Origin: JAMLHN01 sp035708745
GTDB lineage: Bacteria; Chloroflexota; Chloroflexia; Thermomicrobiales; UBA6265
DNA: 64,000 nucleotides
Direction of reading: 5' to 3'
NCBI GenBank assembly: GCA_035708745.1
Contig: DASTFJ010000250.1
Span: 62,001 to 126,000 of the forward strand
The notes beneath the pieces are model-generated. The model searched no databases and was not told the DNA's origin. It saw only the letters and a program-made list of their open reading frames with translations. The position numbers and the translations under genes are program-made. Positions 45,493 through 53,616 of this stretch are shown piece by piece (the first letter of the stretch is position 1; each line of letters opens with the position of its first letter).

Positions 45493-45837
45493 ATGTTGAG
45501 GAGTCGAGGCGGTCGGGGAATTATTGGCACCATGGCAACCACCGCGGTTGTCGCGGGAACGGCCGGGGCGGTGCATCACCGACAGGAGAATCGTTACCAA
45601 CAGAAGGCGATGGAACAACAGCAGGACTATCAAACCCAGCAGGCCGCATATGACAGCCAGGCGCAGATTGCCGACTTGCAGGCGCAAGTGAGCTCGATGC
45701 AAGCGCAGCAGGGATCGCCGCCTGCCGGCGGTTCCGACATGATGGCGCAACTGCAACAGTTGTCCACGATGCAAGCAGCCGGATTGCTGACTCCCGAACA
45801 ATTCGAAGCGGCGAAGAACAAACTTCTCGCTAACTAG
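45493..45837 (+). CDS. SHOCT domain protein
   Basis: 114 aa. A short hydrophobic N-terminal segment (GIIGTMATTAVVAGTAGAV), a Gln-rich coiled-coil stretch (YQQKAMEQQQDYQTQQ, QADLQAQVSSMQAQQG region) and a C-terminal SHOCT motif (QLQQLSTMQAAGLLTPEQFEAAKNKLLA). SHOCT modules mediate oligomerisation of membrane-linked proteins. DUF6325-SHOCT adjacency recurs in Actinobacteria and Chloroflexota. Start ATG 45493 follows GAGAGGACGAGAG. Confidence 0.85.
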   Translation: MLRSRGGRGIIGTMATTAVVAGTAGAVHHRQENRYQQKAMEQQQDYQTQQAAYDSQAQIADLQAQVSSMQAQQGSPPAGGSDMMAQLQQLSTMQAAGLLTPEQFEAAKNKLLAN

Positions 45838-45938
45838 CGTTGCCGGTCCGCGAACGGTCGTGAACGATACCCAGCCTCCGGAATATCCATCCAGCGATCG
45901 ATATTTCGCTGTCACGGCCGTTCGACGCCGGCCTTCTT

Positions 45939-45972
45939 GAAACGAGTGACGTTCTGCTGCGTCACTCGTTTC
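45939..45972 (+). terminator. 13-bp perfect inverted repeat after the SHOCT gene
   Basis: GAAACGAGTGACG (45939-45951) and CGTCACTCGTTTC (45960-45972) with an 8-nt loop, 102 nt past the SHOCT stop and 77 nt before the APC permease. No T-tract on either strand. Either a terminator-like mRNA end or a regulator site for the permease. Confidence 0.5.
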
Positions 45973-46048
45973 ACGTTCAGTGCTTCCACCAGATCGGGCT
46001 GTGAGTTAGTTCGCCACGCATTCCTGAGCACCATGGAGGCGGGAACCA

Positions 46049-47383
46049 ATGGAACAACCAGCGAGTCGCGGCAAAATTAGCATGTTCAGCGCGGCGTTCA
46101 TGGGCATCGGCGCGATGGTTGGCGCAGGGATCTTTGCATTGCTCGGCGAGGCTGGCGCGATCGCCGGCACAGCCGTCTGGCTCTCGTTCTTGATCGCGGG
46201 CCTTATCTCATTACTCCAGGGGTACTCGTTTGCCAAACTGGGGCGCAAATACCCGTCTCGGGGTGGCATGCTCGAATTCTTCGTCCGGGGATTTGGCAAC
46301 GGTCACCTGACAGGAAGCACTGCTTGGCTCTTCTATTTGGTTGGTCAGCTGATTTCGGTCATGGTGGCGTTGTCATTTGGCAGCTATGCCGGCGCGTTGT
46401 TCTTCGGAGACGATGTCACGCCGGAAGCGGAGAAGCTGCTTGCGATCGTCATCATCATCGTGATGGCGCTCCTTAATCTCGAACTAGCTCGAGGCGCAGT
46501 CGCCCGAGTGCAGACCGGCATCGTCTGGGCCGTAATGGCCATACTGGGCGGATTCGCCTTTATCACACTGCGAAACGCCGATTATTCCCTGCTCTCCCCA
46601 GATGGATATCCGGGTATCTCGTCCATTATTTCTAGCGTCGCTATCACGTTTTTCGCGTTTCTCGGGTTTTCGGTTGTCGCGTTTGTGGGACCCGACATGG
46701 AAGATCCCGACAGGAATTTGCCGAGGGCGATGTATCTCTCATTGATTCTCACTACCACGCTCTACGTGGCGATCGCGATCGGCGTGTTCGGAATGCTGAC
46801 TCTCGACGAGGTCATAGCGGCGGGCAATACGGCGATTGCCGCTGCTGCCGAGCCGGTGCTGGGCGCCGCTGGATTCACCATCATGACCGTTGCGGCGGTT
46901 TTTTCAACCTCATCAGCAGTCAATTCGCAATTTTTTGCGACGACCGGTGTCACCGCGTACCTGTCAGAAATCGGGCAGTTCCCTCCCGCGCTCGGTCGGA
47001 AGACTGGCACATATGGAAACCTTGGCACCGCTATCTCGACTGTGGTCGTAGTTGCCCTCACGTTGATGTTCGATCTTTCGGCGATCGCTTCGATCGGCAG
47101 TGCGGTTGCCCTCTTGATCTTCATGATGGTTGGAATTGCCCACCTGCGGCTCATTAGCGAGACGGGCGCGAAGCGATGGATTATCTATCTGTCGATCATC
47201 ACCGTCGTTGTTACCTTGCTGGTATTCACATTCGTGACGCTGGTGGACGAGCCTGCAACTGCTTTCGCCATGTTGGGCTTCATTATTGTGGCGGTTGTGA
47301 TCGATCGTTTCTGGCGCGGGATCGCATTTCTCAATCGCGCTACGACGAGCGAAGCGACCACCCCGGACGCCGCTGGTTCCTGA
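46049..47383 (+). CDS. APC-family amino acid permease
   Basis: 444 aa, about 12 TM helices. Typical APC start GIGAMVGAGIFALLGEAGAIAG (unwound TM1 GAGIF motif), FAKLGRKYPSRGGMLEF, and FFAFLGFSVVAFVGPDMEDPDRNLPRAMY. Likely an H+- or Na+-coupled amino acid importer. It is the first gene of the arginine deiminase region, 314 nt before arcA, so arginine or a related amino acid is a reasonable guess but not proved. A GAGGCGGG element precedes the ATG. Confidence 0.9.
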   Translation: MEQPASRGKISMFSAAFMGIGAMVGAGIFALLGEAGAIAGTAVWLSFLIAGLISLLQGYSFAKLGRKYPSRGGMLEFFVRGFGNGHLTGSTAWLFYLVGQLISVMVALSFGSYAGALFFGDDVTPEAEKLLAIVIIIVMALLNLELARGAVARVQTGIVWAVMAILGGFAFITLRNADYSLLSPDGYPGISSIISSVAITFFAFLGFSVVAFVGPDMEDPDRNLPRAMYLSLILTTTLYVAIAIGVFGMLTLDEVIAAGNTAIAAAAEPVLGAAGFTIMTVAAVFSTSSAVNSQFFATTGVTAYLSEIGQFPPALGRKTGTYGNLGTAISTVVVVALTLMFDLSAIASIGSAVALLIFMMVGIAHLRLISETGAKRWIIYLSIITVVVTLLVFTFVTLVDEPATAFAMLGFIIVAVVIDRFWRGIAFLNRATTSEATTPDAAGS

Positions 47384-47567
47384 CCGCGCCGCGCGATCGA
47401 CCCAGGAGCCACCGGGTCGAATCGCCCCCACTGTGTTCCGTCCAACGGCTCCAGCCAACCTTTTGGTTTGCCCTCAGCGTTATGCCCAAGCCAGTGAGCG
47501 AGTTGCTCGCTGCTTTCTATGCCGTGTGATTGCGGCGGCGGAGAGACAACATTCCGGTGCAACCTCG

Positions 47568-47614
47568 GGGGTTAACCCCTCGATGACATCGCTTTACCAC
47601 TTTTCAGCGATGTC
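47568..47614 (+). promoter_or_regulatory. Palindromes and stem-loop in the arcA upstream region
   Basis: GGGGTTAACCCC (47568-47579) is a perfect 12-bp palindrome. GACATCGCT (47585-47593) and AGCGATGTC (47606-47614) form a 9-bp stem with a 12-nt loop. A further hairpin AGCGAG-TTG-CTCGCT lies near 47496-47510. All are in the 314-nt gap between the permease and arcA, which has no gene. They may be operator or leader elements for the arc operon. Confidence 0.45.
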
Positions 47615-47697
47615 GACCCGTTCCTCCTGCGCATAGCATCGGAACCCACGAAGCAATGCAGACACGACTTGGTGCGCTTGGCAGCGAGGAGTTCAAG

Positions 47698-48960
47698 ATG
47701 AGCATGTATGGAGTGAGTTCCGAAGTTGGGGCCCTGCGCAAGGTCATCGTCCATCGGCCCGAACTAAGCCTGAAACGACTGACTCCTGGCAATCATGACG
47801 AGCTGCTCTTCGATGATGTGCTCTGGGTAGAACAGGCGCAGCGCGAGCATGACGCGTTCGTTGAAGTCCTGCGCAGCCGCGGTGCCGAGGTCTATTACGT
47901 CCAGAACCTTCTCTCCGAGGCACTGGCCGCAAGCGATGTCGGCCGGGACAAGATCATCGAGCACGTCGCCGGCGCGTACACGGTCGGCTGGTCAGCCTCA
48001 GACGAGGTCCAGACATTGCTCCAGGGCCTGAAGCCTGATGTGCTGGCCAAGCATCTTCTCGGCGGCATGACCATCGGTGAGTCCGGACTGGACATGAAGG
48101 CCCTGGGCTCGGTTTCACTGTTGGCCGCGGCGAGCGACGACGAAGACGCATTCCTGTTACCTCCGCTGCCCAATACGCTCTTCACGCGCGATTCCTCATG
48201 CTGGATCTACGGCGGCGTTTCGGTAAATCCAATGTACTGGCCCGCCAGACGCCGCGAAGCCTTCAACATGATGATCATCTATCGCTATCACCCGATGTTC
48301 GATGGGGCCGATTTCGAATGGTGGTACCCCGACCGTGACTCCGAAGGCCAGGCAGTCCTGACCGATTTCGGGCAGGCATCCCTTGAAGGTGGCGACGTGC
48401 AACCGATCGGAAACGGAACCGTTCTGATCGGAATGAGCGAGCGCACAACGGGGCGCATGATCGAACACATCGCGCACGCCCTGTTCAAAGCTGGACAGGC
48501 CGAGCGTGTCATTGCGGCCGTGATGGGGAAGGACCGGGCGCACATGCACCTGGATACCGTCTTCACACTACTCGACCGGGACGTGGTCACCGCCTATACC
48601 GAGGTCGTAGACAAGATCCAGGCGATCAGCCTGCGGCCGGGTAAACGAGATGGCGATTTTCACGTCACCAGGGAGCCTAGCTTCCTCAAAGCGGTTCAGA
48701 ACGCACTGGGAGTCTCGAAGCTGCACGTCGTTGGCACAGGTGGCGATCGCTACCAGCAAGCCCGCGAGCAGTGGGACGACGCAAATAACACGGTTGCGCT
48801 CGCGCCCGGTGTGGTGATTGCGTACGAGCGGAACACGTTCACGATCTCGAAGATGCGTGAGGCTGGTATCGAGGTCCTTCCGATTCAGGGATTCGAGCTC
48901 GGCAAGGGACGTGGCGGTGGTCACTGCATGACCTGCCCAATCCTGCGGGATCCAATCTAG
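47698..48960 (+). CDS. arcA: Arginine deiminase
   Basis: 420 aa from ATG 47698 (GAGGAG 6 nt upstream). Hydrolyses arginine to citrulline and ammonia in the cytoplasm. Conserved guanidino-modifying-enzyme motifs: RKVIVHRPELSLKRLTPGNHDELLFDDVLWVEQAQ (first strand and FDD), FTRDSS, LEGGDVQPIGNGTVLIG and the C-terminal GGGHCMTCPILRDPI with catalytic C410. First enzyme of the ADI pathway completed by the ornithine carbamoyltransferase and carbamate kinase genes downstream. Followed after 16 nt by a small TM protein. Confidence 0.97.
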   Translation: MSMYGVSSEVGALRKVIVHRPELSLKRLTPGNHDELLFDDVLWVEQAQREHDAFVEVLRSRGAEVYYVQNLLSEALAASDVGRDKIIEHVAGAYTVGWSASDEVQTLLQGLKPDVLAKHLLGGMTIGESGLDMKALGSVSLLAAASDDEDAFLLPPLPNTLFTRDSSCWIYGGVSVNPMYWPARRREAFNMMIIYRYHPMFDGADFEWWYPDRDSEGQAVLTDFGQASLEGGDVQPIGNGTVLIGMSERTTGRMIEHIAHALFKAGQAERVIAAVMGKDRAHMHLDTVFTLLDRDVVTAYTEVVDKIQAISLRPGKRDGDFHVTREPSFLKAVQNALGVSKLHVVGTGGDRYQQAREQWDDANNTVALAPGVVIAYERNTFTISKMREAGIEVLPIQGFELGKGRGGGHCMTCPILRDPI

Positions 48961-48976
48961 GCGGAAGGGAAGCACG

Positions 48977-49480
48977 ATGCGTGGATGGAGCAGTCTCTTC
49001 GCAATCCTTATAGGAATCGCGATCGTGGCGTTGATCGTGACCAATAACCGCGTGGACGGCGAAACCGTCGCTCCGCAGGCAGGTAACACAACTGCTGGGT
49101 TGGCCGCCGGCGCGTTTCAGGCCGCCATAGGAGTCCTCTCGCCGGCGACATCTCTTCAACTGATGATCGACGGCGGAACGCTCCCCGAGGCGGCGGTGGC
49201 GCCGTTGACCGATGCTGCCGACCAATACCAACAGGCGCTCTCACTGCCTCCCGCGGAGGCAGAAGTCCTGCTCCAGCAGTCGCTTGCCAATCTTGACGAG
49301 GCGCAATCCATCGTCAGCGCTGCGGCAGAGGACGCCTCGAATCAGGTCAGTCAGGAAACATTGAAACGAAGTGCGGCCGCCATCGGGGCAATCGGGGACA
49401 GAGTCGAGTCTGACTTGCAGCTCATTCAGCAAACCGGCAGCCCGGTGCCATCGGTCGTCGTTGAGGGAGAAGAGAAATGA
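48977..49480 (+). CDS. ADI-operon membrane-anchored protein of unknown function
   Basis: 167 aa. One N-terminal TM anchor (LFAILIGIAIVALIVTNNR) and an Ala/Gln/Leu-rich, helical extracytoplasmic or cytoplasmic domain (LTDAADQYQQALSLPPAEAE, VLLQQSLANLDEAQSIVSAAAE, IGAIGDRVESDLQLIQQT). No domain is recognised. It lies 16 nt after arcA and its stop overlaps the carrier gene start as ATGA, so it is strictly inside the operon. The conserved position suggests a partner of the carrier or a regulator; no evidence beyond context. Confidence 0.7.
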   Translation: MRGWSSLFAILIGIAIVALIVTNNRVDGETVAPQAGNTTAGLAAGAFQAAIGVLSPATSLQLMIDGGTLPEAAVAPLTDAADQYQQALSLPPAEAEVLLQQSLANLDEAQSIVSAAAEDASNQVSQETLKRSAAAIGAIGDRVESDLQLIQQTGSPVPSVVVEGEEK

Positions 49481-50994
49481 CAGCAGCTGCCACTCCTGCT
49501 CCCACCCAGCCGCCTGCGACGCCTGTCGAAGAGAAGAAGCACCGGTTCAAGATGCCGGGTGCGTACACCATCCTCTTCATTTTGATCGTCGTGGTCGCCA
49601 TTTCGAGCTATTTCATTCCTGCCGGCGTGTATGACCTCGACGGCGAAGGGGCGCCGATCCCAGGTACATACCATGAGGTCGACGCCAACCCGGCGAGGAT
49701 TGTTCGCGACACGCTTCGGGCCCCAATCGAGGGCATGTACGGTGTCCAGGACGAGACTGGCAACGTCAACGCCTTCAACTACGGCGAGCTCTATGGAGCG
49801 ATCGACGTGGCCTTGTTCGTCATCATCGTCGGCGGGTACCTCGGCGTCACGATGAAGACTGGGGCGATCAACACGGGGATCAACAGCCTGGTGCGGTCAC
49901 TCAAGGGTCGGGAAAAACTCATGATCCCGGTTCTGATGATCGTTTTCGCGTTGGGCGGCACATCGTATGGCATGGCCGAAGAAACCCTCGCGTTCTATCC
50001 GCTCATCGTGGCGGTGATGATCGCGGCGGGATATGACGCGCTCACAGGAGCCGCCATCCTCTTGCTTGGAGCTGGCATCGGCGTGCTGGGCTCGACCATC
50101 AATCCCTTTGCGACGGGGATCGCGTCTGGCTTTGCCGACACGTCGATCGCCGATGGGCTGGCGGGTCGACTGATCATGCTCGTTGTCGGAACGGCCATTG
50201 GCATCTTTTGGGTCATGCGCTATGCAGAGCGGGTGCGCAAGGATCCAAGTAAGTCGCTGGTGTACGACATGAAGGAGGCGAATGAAGCCAAATTTCTCTC
50301 CACGGGTTCTGGAGCGGAAGAAGAGTCGCTGAACGGAAAGCAAAAGATCGTTCTCGTTCTTTTCTTTCTCGGCTTCGTCGTCATGATGTATGGCGTGATC
50401 CCCTGGTCAGACCTGGGTATCGACATACCAACGCTTTGGTGGTGGTTCCCCGAGATGAGCTCGTCGTTCATCCTCTTTGCGATCCTCATCGGAGTCGTGG
50501 GCGGATTGGGTGAGGAAGGGCTCACTAGCGGGTTTATCGACGGGGCTCGCGACCTACTGGGAGTCGCCCTCATCGTCGGTGTTGCGCGCGGAATCTCGGT
50601 CGTCATGAACAACGCGCAGATCACCGATACGGTGCTCCATTGGACCGAGGACGCAGTGAGCGGGCTGGGAGGAGGGAAATTCCTGATCATCCTCTTCCTG
50701 CTCTTCATTCCGCTCTCGTTTCTCATCCCCTCCAGCTCCGGGCTCGCCACCGTAACCATGCCCATTATGGTGCCGCTTGCCAGCTTCGCCGGCGTGTCGA
50801 GCTACCTCGTAGTTACGTCCTATCAATTCGGGTCGGGGCTTGTTGCTCTGGTCACGCCAACGTTTGCCGTGGTCATGGGAGGACTGGCAATCGCGAGAGT
50901 GCCTTATCCAATCTGGCTGAGGTTTGCGCTTCCGGTTGTCGTGGTGCTTGGAGTTCTGAGCGCTCTGATTCTGCTGGGTGGCAACGCACTTTGA
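49477..50994 (+). CDS. YfcC-family carrier (ArcD-like, arginine/ornithine exchanger candidate)
   Basis: 505 aa, about 12 TM helices. N-terminal PGAYTILFILIVVVAISSYFIPAGVYD and repeats with FALGGTSYGMAEETLAFYPLIV and PSSSGLATVTMPIMVPLA belong to the YfcC family (COG1288), which includes catabolic arginine/ornithine exchangers and C4-dicarboxylate carriers. The operon position after arcA makes arginine:ornithine (or citrulline) exchange the best guess. Coupled to the preceding small protein by ATGA. Confidence 0.88.
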   Translation: MTAAATPAPTQPPATPVEEKKHRFKMPGAYTILFILIVVVAISSYFIPAGVYDLDGEGAPIPGTYHEVDANPARIVRDTLRAPIEGMYGVQDETGNVNAFNYGELYGAIDVALFVIIVGGYLGVTMKTGAINTGINSLVRSLKGREKLMIPVLMIVFALGGTSYGMAEETLAFYPLIVAVMIAAGYDALTGAAILLLGAGIGVLGSTINPFATGIASGFADTSIADGLAGRLIMLVVGTAIGIFWVMRYAERVRKDPSKSLVYDMKEANEAKFLSTGSGAEEESLNGKQKIVLVLFFLGFVVMMYGVIPWSDLGIDIPTLWWWFPEMSSSFILFAILIGVVGGLGEEGLTSGFIDGARDLLGVALIVGVARGISVVMNNAQITDTVLHWTEDAVSGLGGGKFLIILFLLFIPLSFLIPSSSGLATVTMPIMVPLASFAGVSSYLVVTSYQFGSGLVALVTPTFAVVMGGLAIARVPYPIWLRFALPVVVVLGVLSALILLGGNAL

Positions 50995-51051
50995 GTTTAT
51001 TGTCGAGACGTTTAGGTACGGCGGTCACCGCCGTCGGAAGGGAACCTCACT

Positions 51052-52053
51052 ATGAAATTCGACTTTTCCGGTCGCGACTTGCTCGATGTCGGGCAGCTCA
51101 GCAAAGAGGAGTTCGTGGCCTTGCTGGACCTCGCGGCCGAACTCAAAGCGGCGAAAAAAGCCGGGAATGAATATGAGTACCTTGCCAAAAAGGAGATCGT
51201 GCTGATCTTCGAGAAGACCTCGACTCGGACGCGCTGCGCGTTCGAGGTCGCCGCATACGACCAGGGCGCTCACGTGACCTATCTCGGGCCTGATGGTTCA
51301 CAGATCGGTCACAAGGAGTCTATGAAGGACACAGCACGGGTGCTCGGACGCATGTATGACGCGATCGAATATCGCGGCTTCTCGCAAGAGATGGTCGAAA
51401 CGCTGGCGGAGTTTTCGGGCGTACCGGTCTACAACGGCTTGACCGACGAATTCCACCCCACGCAAATGTTTGCTGACGTGCTCACCATGCGCGAGCACAG
51501 CAACAAGCCATTGGAGCAGATCGCATTTGCATTTCTTGGGGACGCCCGCAACAACATGGGCAACTCCTTGCTCGAATCAGGCGCCAAGCTGGGGATGGAC
51601 GTACGCATTGTCGCGCCGAAACACCTGTGGCCGCACGACGACCTGGTCGAGAAATGCCAGACCTGGGCCAAAGCAAGCGGCGCCCGGGTGACTCTCACTG
51701 ATGATATCGACGAAGGCGTCAAAGGTGTCGACTTCGTGCACACCGATGTGTGGGTCTCGATGGGCGAGCCGATGGATGTATGGGGCGAGCGTATCGACCT
51801 TCTGCGACCCTATCAGGTCAATGCGGATGTGCTCAAACGAACCGGTAATCCCGACGTCAAGTTCATGCATTGCCTGCCTGCCTTCCATAACAACGAAACC
51901 AAGGTCGGCAAAGAAATCGAAGCGAAGTACGGCATCGTCGGCCTGGAGGTGACCGATGACGTCTTCGAATCGCCCCGATCGATCGTTTTCGATCAGGCAG
52001 AGAACCGCATGCACACGATCAAGGCCATCCTGGTCGCGACGCTTGCCGCCTAG
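51052..52053 (+). CDS. arcB: Ornithine carbamoyltransferase (catabolic)
   Basis: 333 aa. Converts citrulline plus phosphate to ornithine and carbamoyl phosphate when run in the catabolic direction. Carbamoyl-phosphate site STRTR (57-61), the HPTQ motif in LTDEFHPTQMFADVLTM, the DxxxSMG ornithine loop (DVWVSMGEP), and the C-terminal FMHCLPAFHNNET motif with the catalytic cysteine. By operon context (between arcA and arcC) it is the catabolic ArcB; sequence alone cannot exclude an anabolic ArgF. The leader CGGAAGGGAA resembles that of 48977. Confidence 0.95.
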   Translation: MKFDFSGRDLLDVGQLSKEEFVALLDLAAELKAAKKAGNEYEYLAKKEIVLIFEKTSTRTRCAFEVAAYDQGAHVTYLGPDGSQIGHKESMKDTARVLGRMYDAIEYRGFSQEMVETLAEFSGVPVYNGLTDEFHPTQMFADVLTMREHSNKPLEQIAFAFLGDARNNMGNSLLESGAKLGMDVRIVAPKHLWPHDDLVEKCQTWAKASGARVTLTDDIDEGVKGVDFVHTDVWVSMGEPMDVWGERIDLLRPYQVNADVLKRTGNPDVKFMHCLPAFHNNETKVGKEIEAKYGIVGLEVTDDVFESPRSIVFDQAENRMHTIKAILVATLAA

Positions 52054-52086
52054 GAGTTATCCGAAAGTACGCGCAAGAGAGCAGAC

Positions 52087-53616
52087 ATGTCCGACGATCC
52101 GGTCCGTGCTGAATCTGAAAAGCCGGTCACTGCGCCATCGCTGGTCGAGGCGTTGATCCCGGTATGTCTGCTCATTGTTCTTCTCGCCCTCTCGGTCTAT
52201 CTGTATGGGCTGGATTCGAGCGGCGGTCCCATACAGGTCAGCCTTTTTACGACATCACTTTTCGCGGCGATGCTCGCCGCACGGCGTGGCGTGGTGTTCG
52301 ACAAGCTACGGATCGCAGTGATCGAAGGAATCTCAGCCGGATTGAGCGCGATTTTCATCCTCCTGGCAGTAGGAGCTCTCCTTGGCATCTGGAATATGGG
52401 GGGCACCATCGCGACGGTGATCTATTACGGGCTCGATCTCCTGAAGCCGAGCTACTTCTACTTCGCGGTCAGTATCGTCTGCGCGGTTACCGGTCTCGTG
52501 ACCGGGAGTTCGTGGACGACCGCTGGTACCCTCGGCGTGGCATTCGTCGGAATCAGCAAAGTACTGGGAATGGATCCCGCGATTACGGCAGGTGCCGCGA
52601 TCTCGGGCGCCTATATGGGCGACAAAATGTGTCCACTTTCTGAAACGACCGTATTAGTGCCCAGCATTACTGGAGCAAAATTGTCCGCGCATATTCGCGC
52701 GATGATGTGGACCGTGCTCCCCTCCTTTGCCATTGCCGCCGCGCTCTTCCTGGCGCTCAGCTTGCGCGCCAATCCTGCAACGACTGCTCTCGACACTTCG
52801 CAGGCTAAAGCAGCTCTCGACTCGACGTTCAACATCGGGCCAATCACGCTCTTGCCGATCGTCATCCTGATCGTGCTCAGCGTCCTCCGATATCCACCGT
52901 TCATGGCGATTTTCCTGACCGCACTCGCATCCGGTGTGCTTGCCTGCTTCACACAGAAAGGTGTCGTGGATGCCTTTGTGAATGACCCCAACCTCGGTAT
53001 CATTCTGACTTCGATCAAGGCAATTATTTCGGCAGCCGGTACCGGGTTCGCGCTCGACACAGGCAATCCCTCTATCGACACGCTCTTCAGCGGGGGTGGC
53101 ATGTCCAGCATGCTCACTACCCTCTGGCTCATCATCGGTGCGCTGACATTCGGCGCGGTTATGGAGCGCGCCGGCTACCTGAACGCGCTTGTTACTCCGC
53201 TGTTGGATCATGCGACATCCGGCGGACGCTTGACCCTTGCCGTAGCCGGAAGTGCGATCGGCCTGAACATTCTCGCCGGTGACCAGTACGTAGCAGACGT
53301 GATTCCGGCGCGCACCTTCAAGGATGAGTTCCGCCGCCGCGGCTACCGTCCGGAAACGCTCTCCCGCATTGTCGAAGACAACGGTACGGTGACCTCCGTG
53401 CTTATACCGTGGAACACCTGTGGCGCGTATCACGCAGCCGTATTGGGTGTCGCCACCTTCGATTACCTGCCTTATTGCTTTTTCAATCTCGTCAATCCAC
53501 TCCTCTCCATCCTTTACGGATTTCTCGGGTTCCGTATGGAGAAGTTCAAGAATGGCGAGCTCATCGGCGATGTTGTCCCTGATACCAGTGCCATAGCCGG
53601 AGGAGATGTTTCATGA
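52087..53616 (+). CDS. nhaC: NhaC-family Na+/H+ antiporter
   Basis: 509 aa, about 11-12 TM helices. NhaC signature features include GLVTGSSWTTAGTLGVAFVG, GAYMGDKMCPLSETTVLVPSI, SVLIPWNTCGAYHAAVLG and GAVMERAGYLNALV. Antiports Na+ (or malate/lactate in MleN-like members) against H+. It lies 33 nt after arcB and its stop overlaps the P-type ATPase start as ATGA. In an ADI operon it may balance the pH rise from ammonia release and set the sodium gradient; this is inferred. Confidence 0.93.
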   Translation: MSDDPVRAESEKPVTAPSLVEALIPVCLLIVLLALSVYLYGLDSSGGPIQVSLFTTSLFAAMLAARRGVVFDKLRIAVIEGISAGLSAIFILLAVGALLGIWNMGGTIATVIYYGLDLLKPSYFYFAVSIVCAVTGLVTGSSWTTAGTLGVAFVGISKVLGMDPAITAGAAISGAYMGDKMCPLSETTVLVPSITGAKLSAHIRAMMWTVLPSFAIAAALFLALSLRANPATTALDTSQAKAALDSTFNIGPITLLPIVILIVLSVLRYPPFMAIFLTALASGVLACFTQKGVVDAFVNDPNLGIILTSIKAIISAAGTGFALDTGNPSIDTLFSGGGMSSMLTTLWLIIGALTFGAVMERAGYLNALVTPLLDHATSGGRLTLAVAGSAIGLNILAGDQYVADVIPARTFKDEFRRRGYRPETLSRIVEDNGTVTSVLIPWNTCGAYHAAVLGVATFDYLPYCFFNLVNPLLSILYGFLGFRMEKFKNGELIGDVVPDTSAIAGGDVS

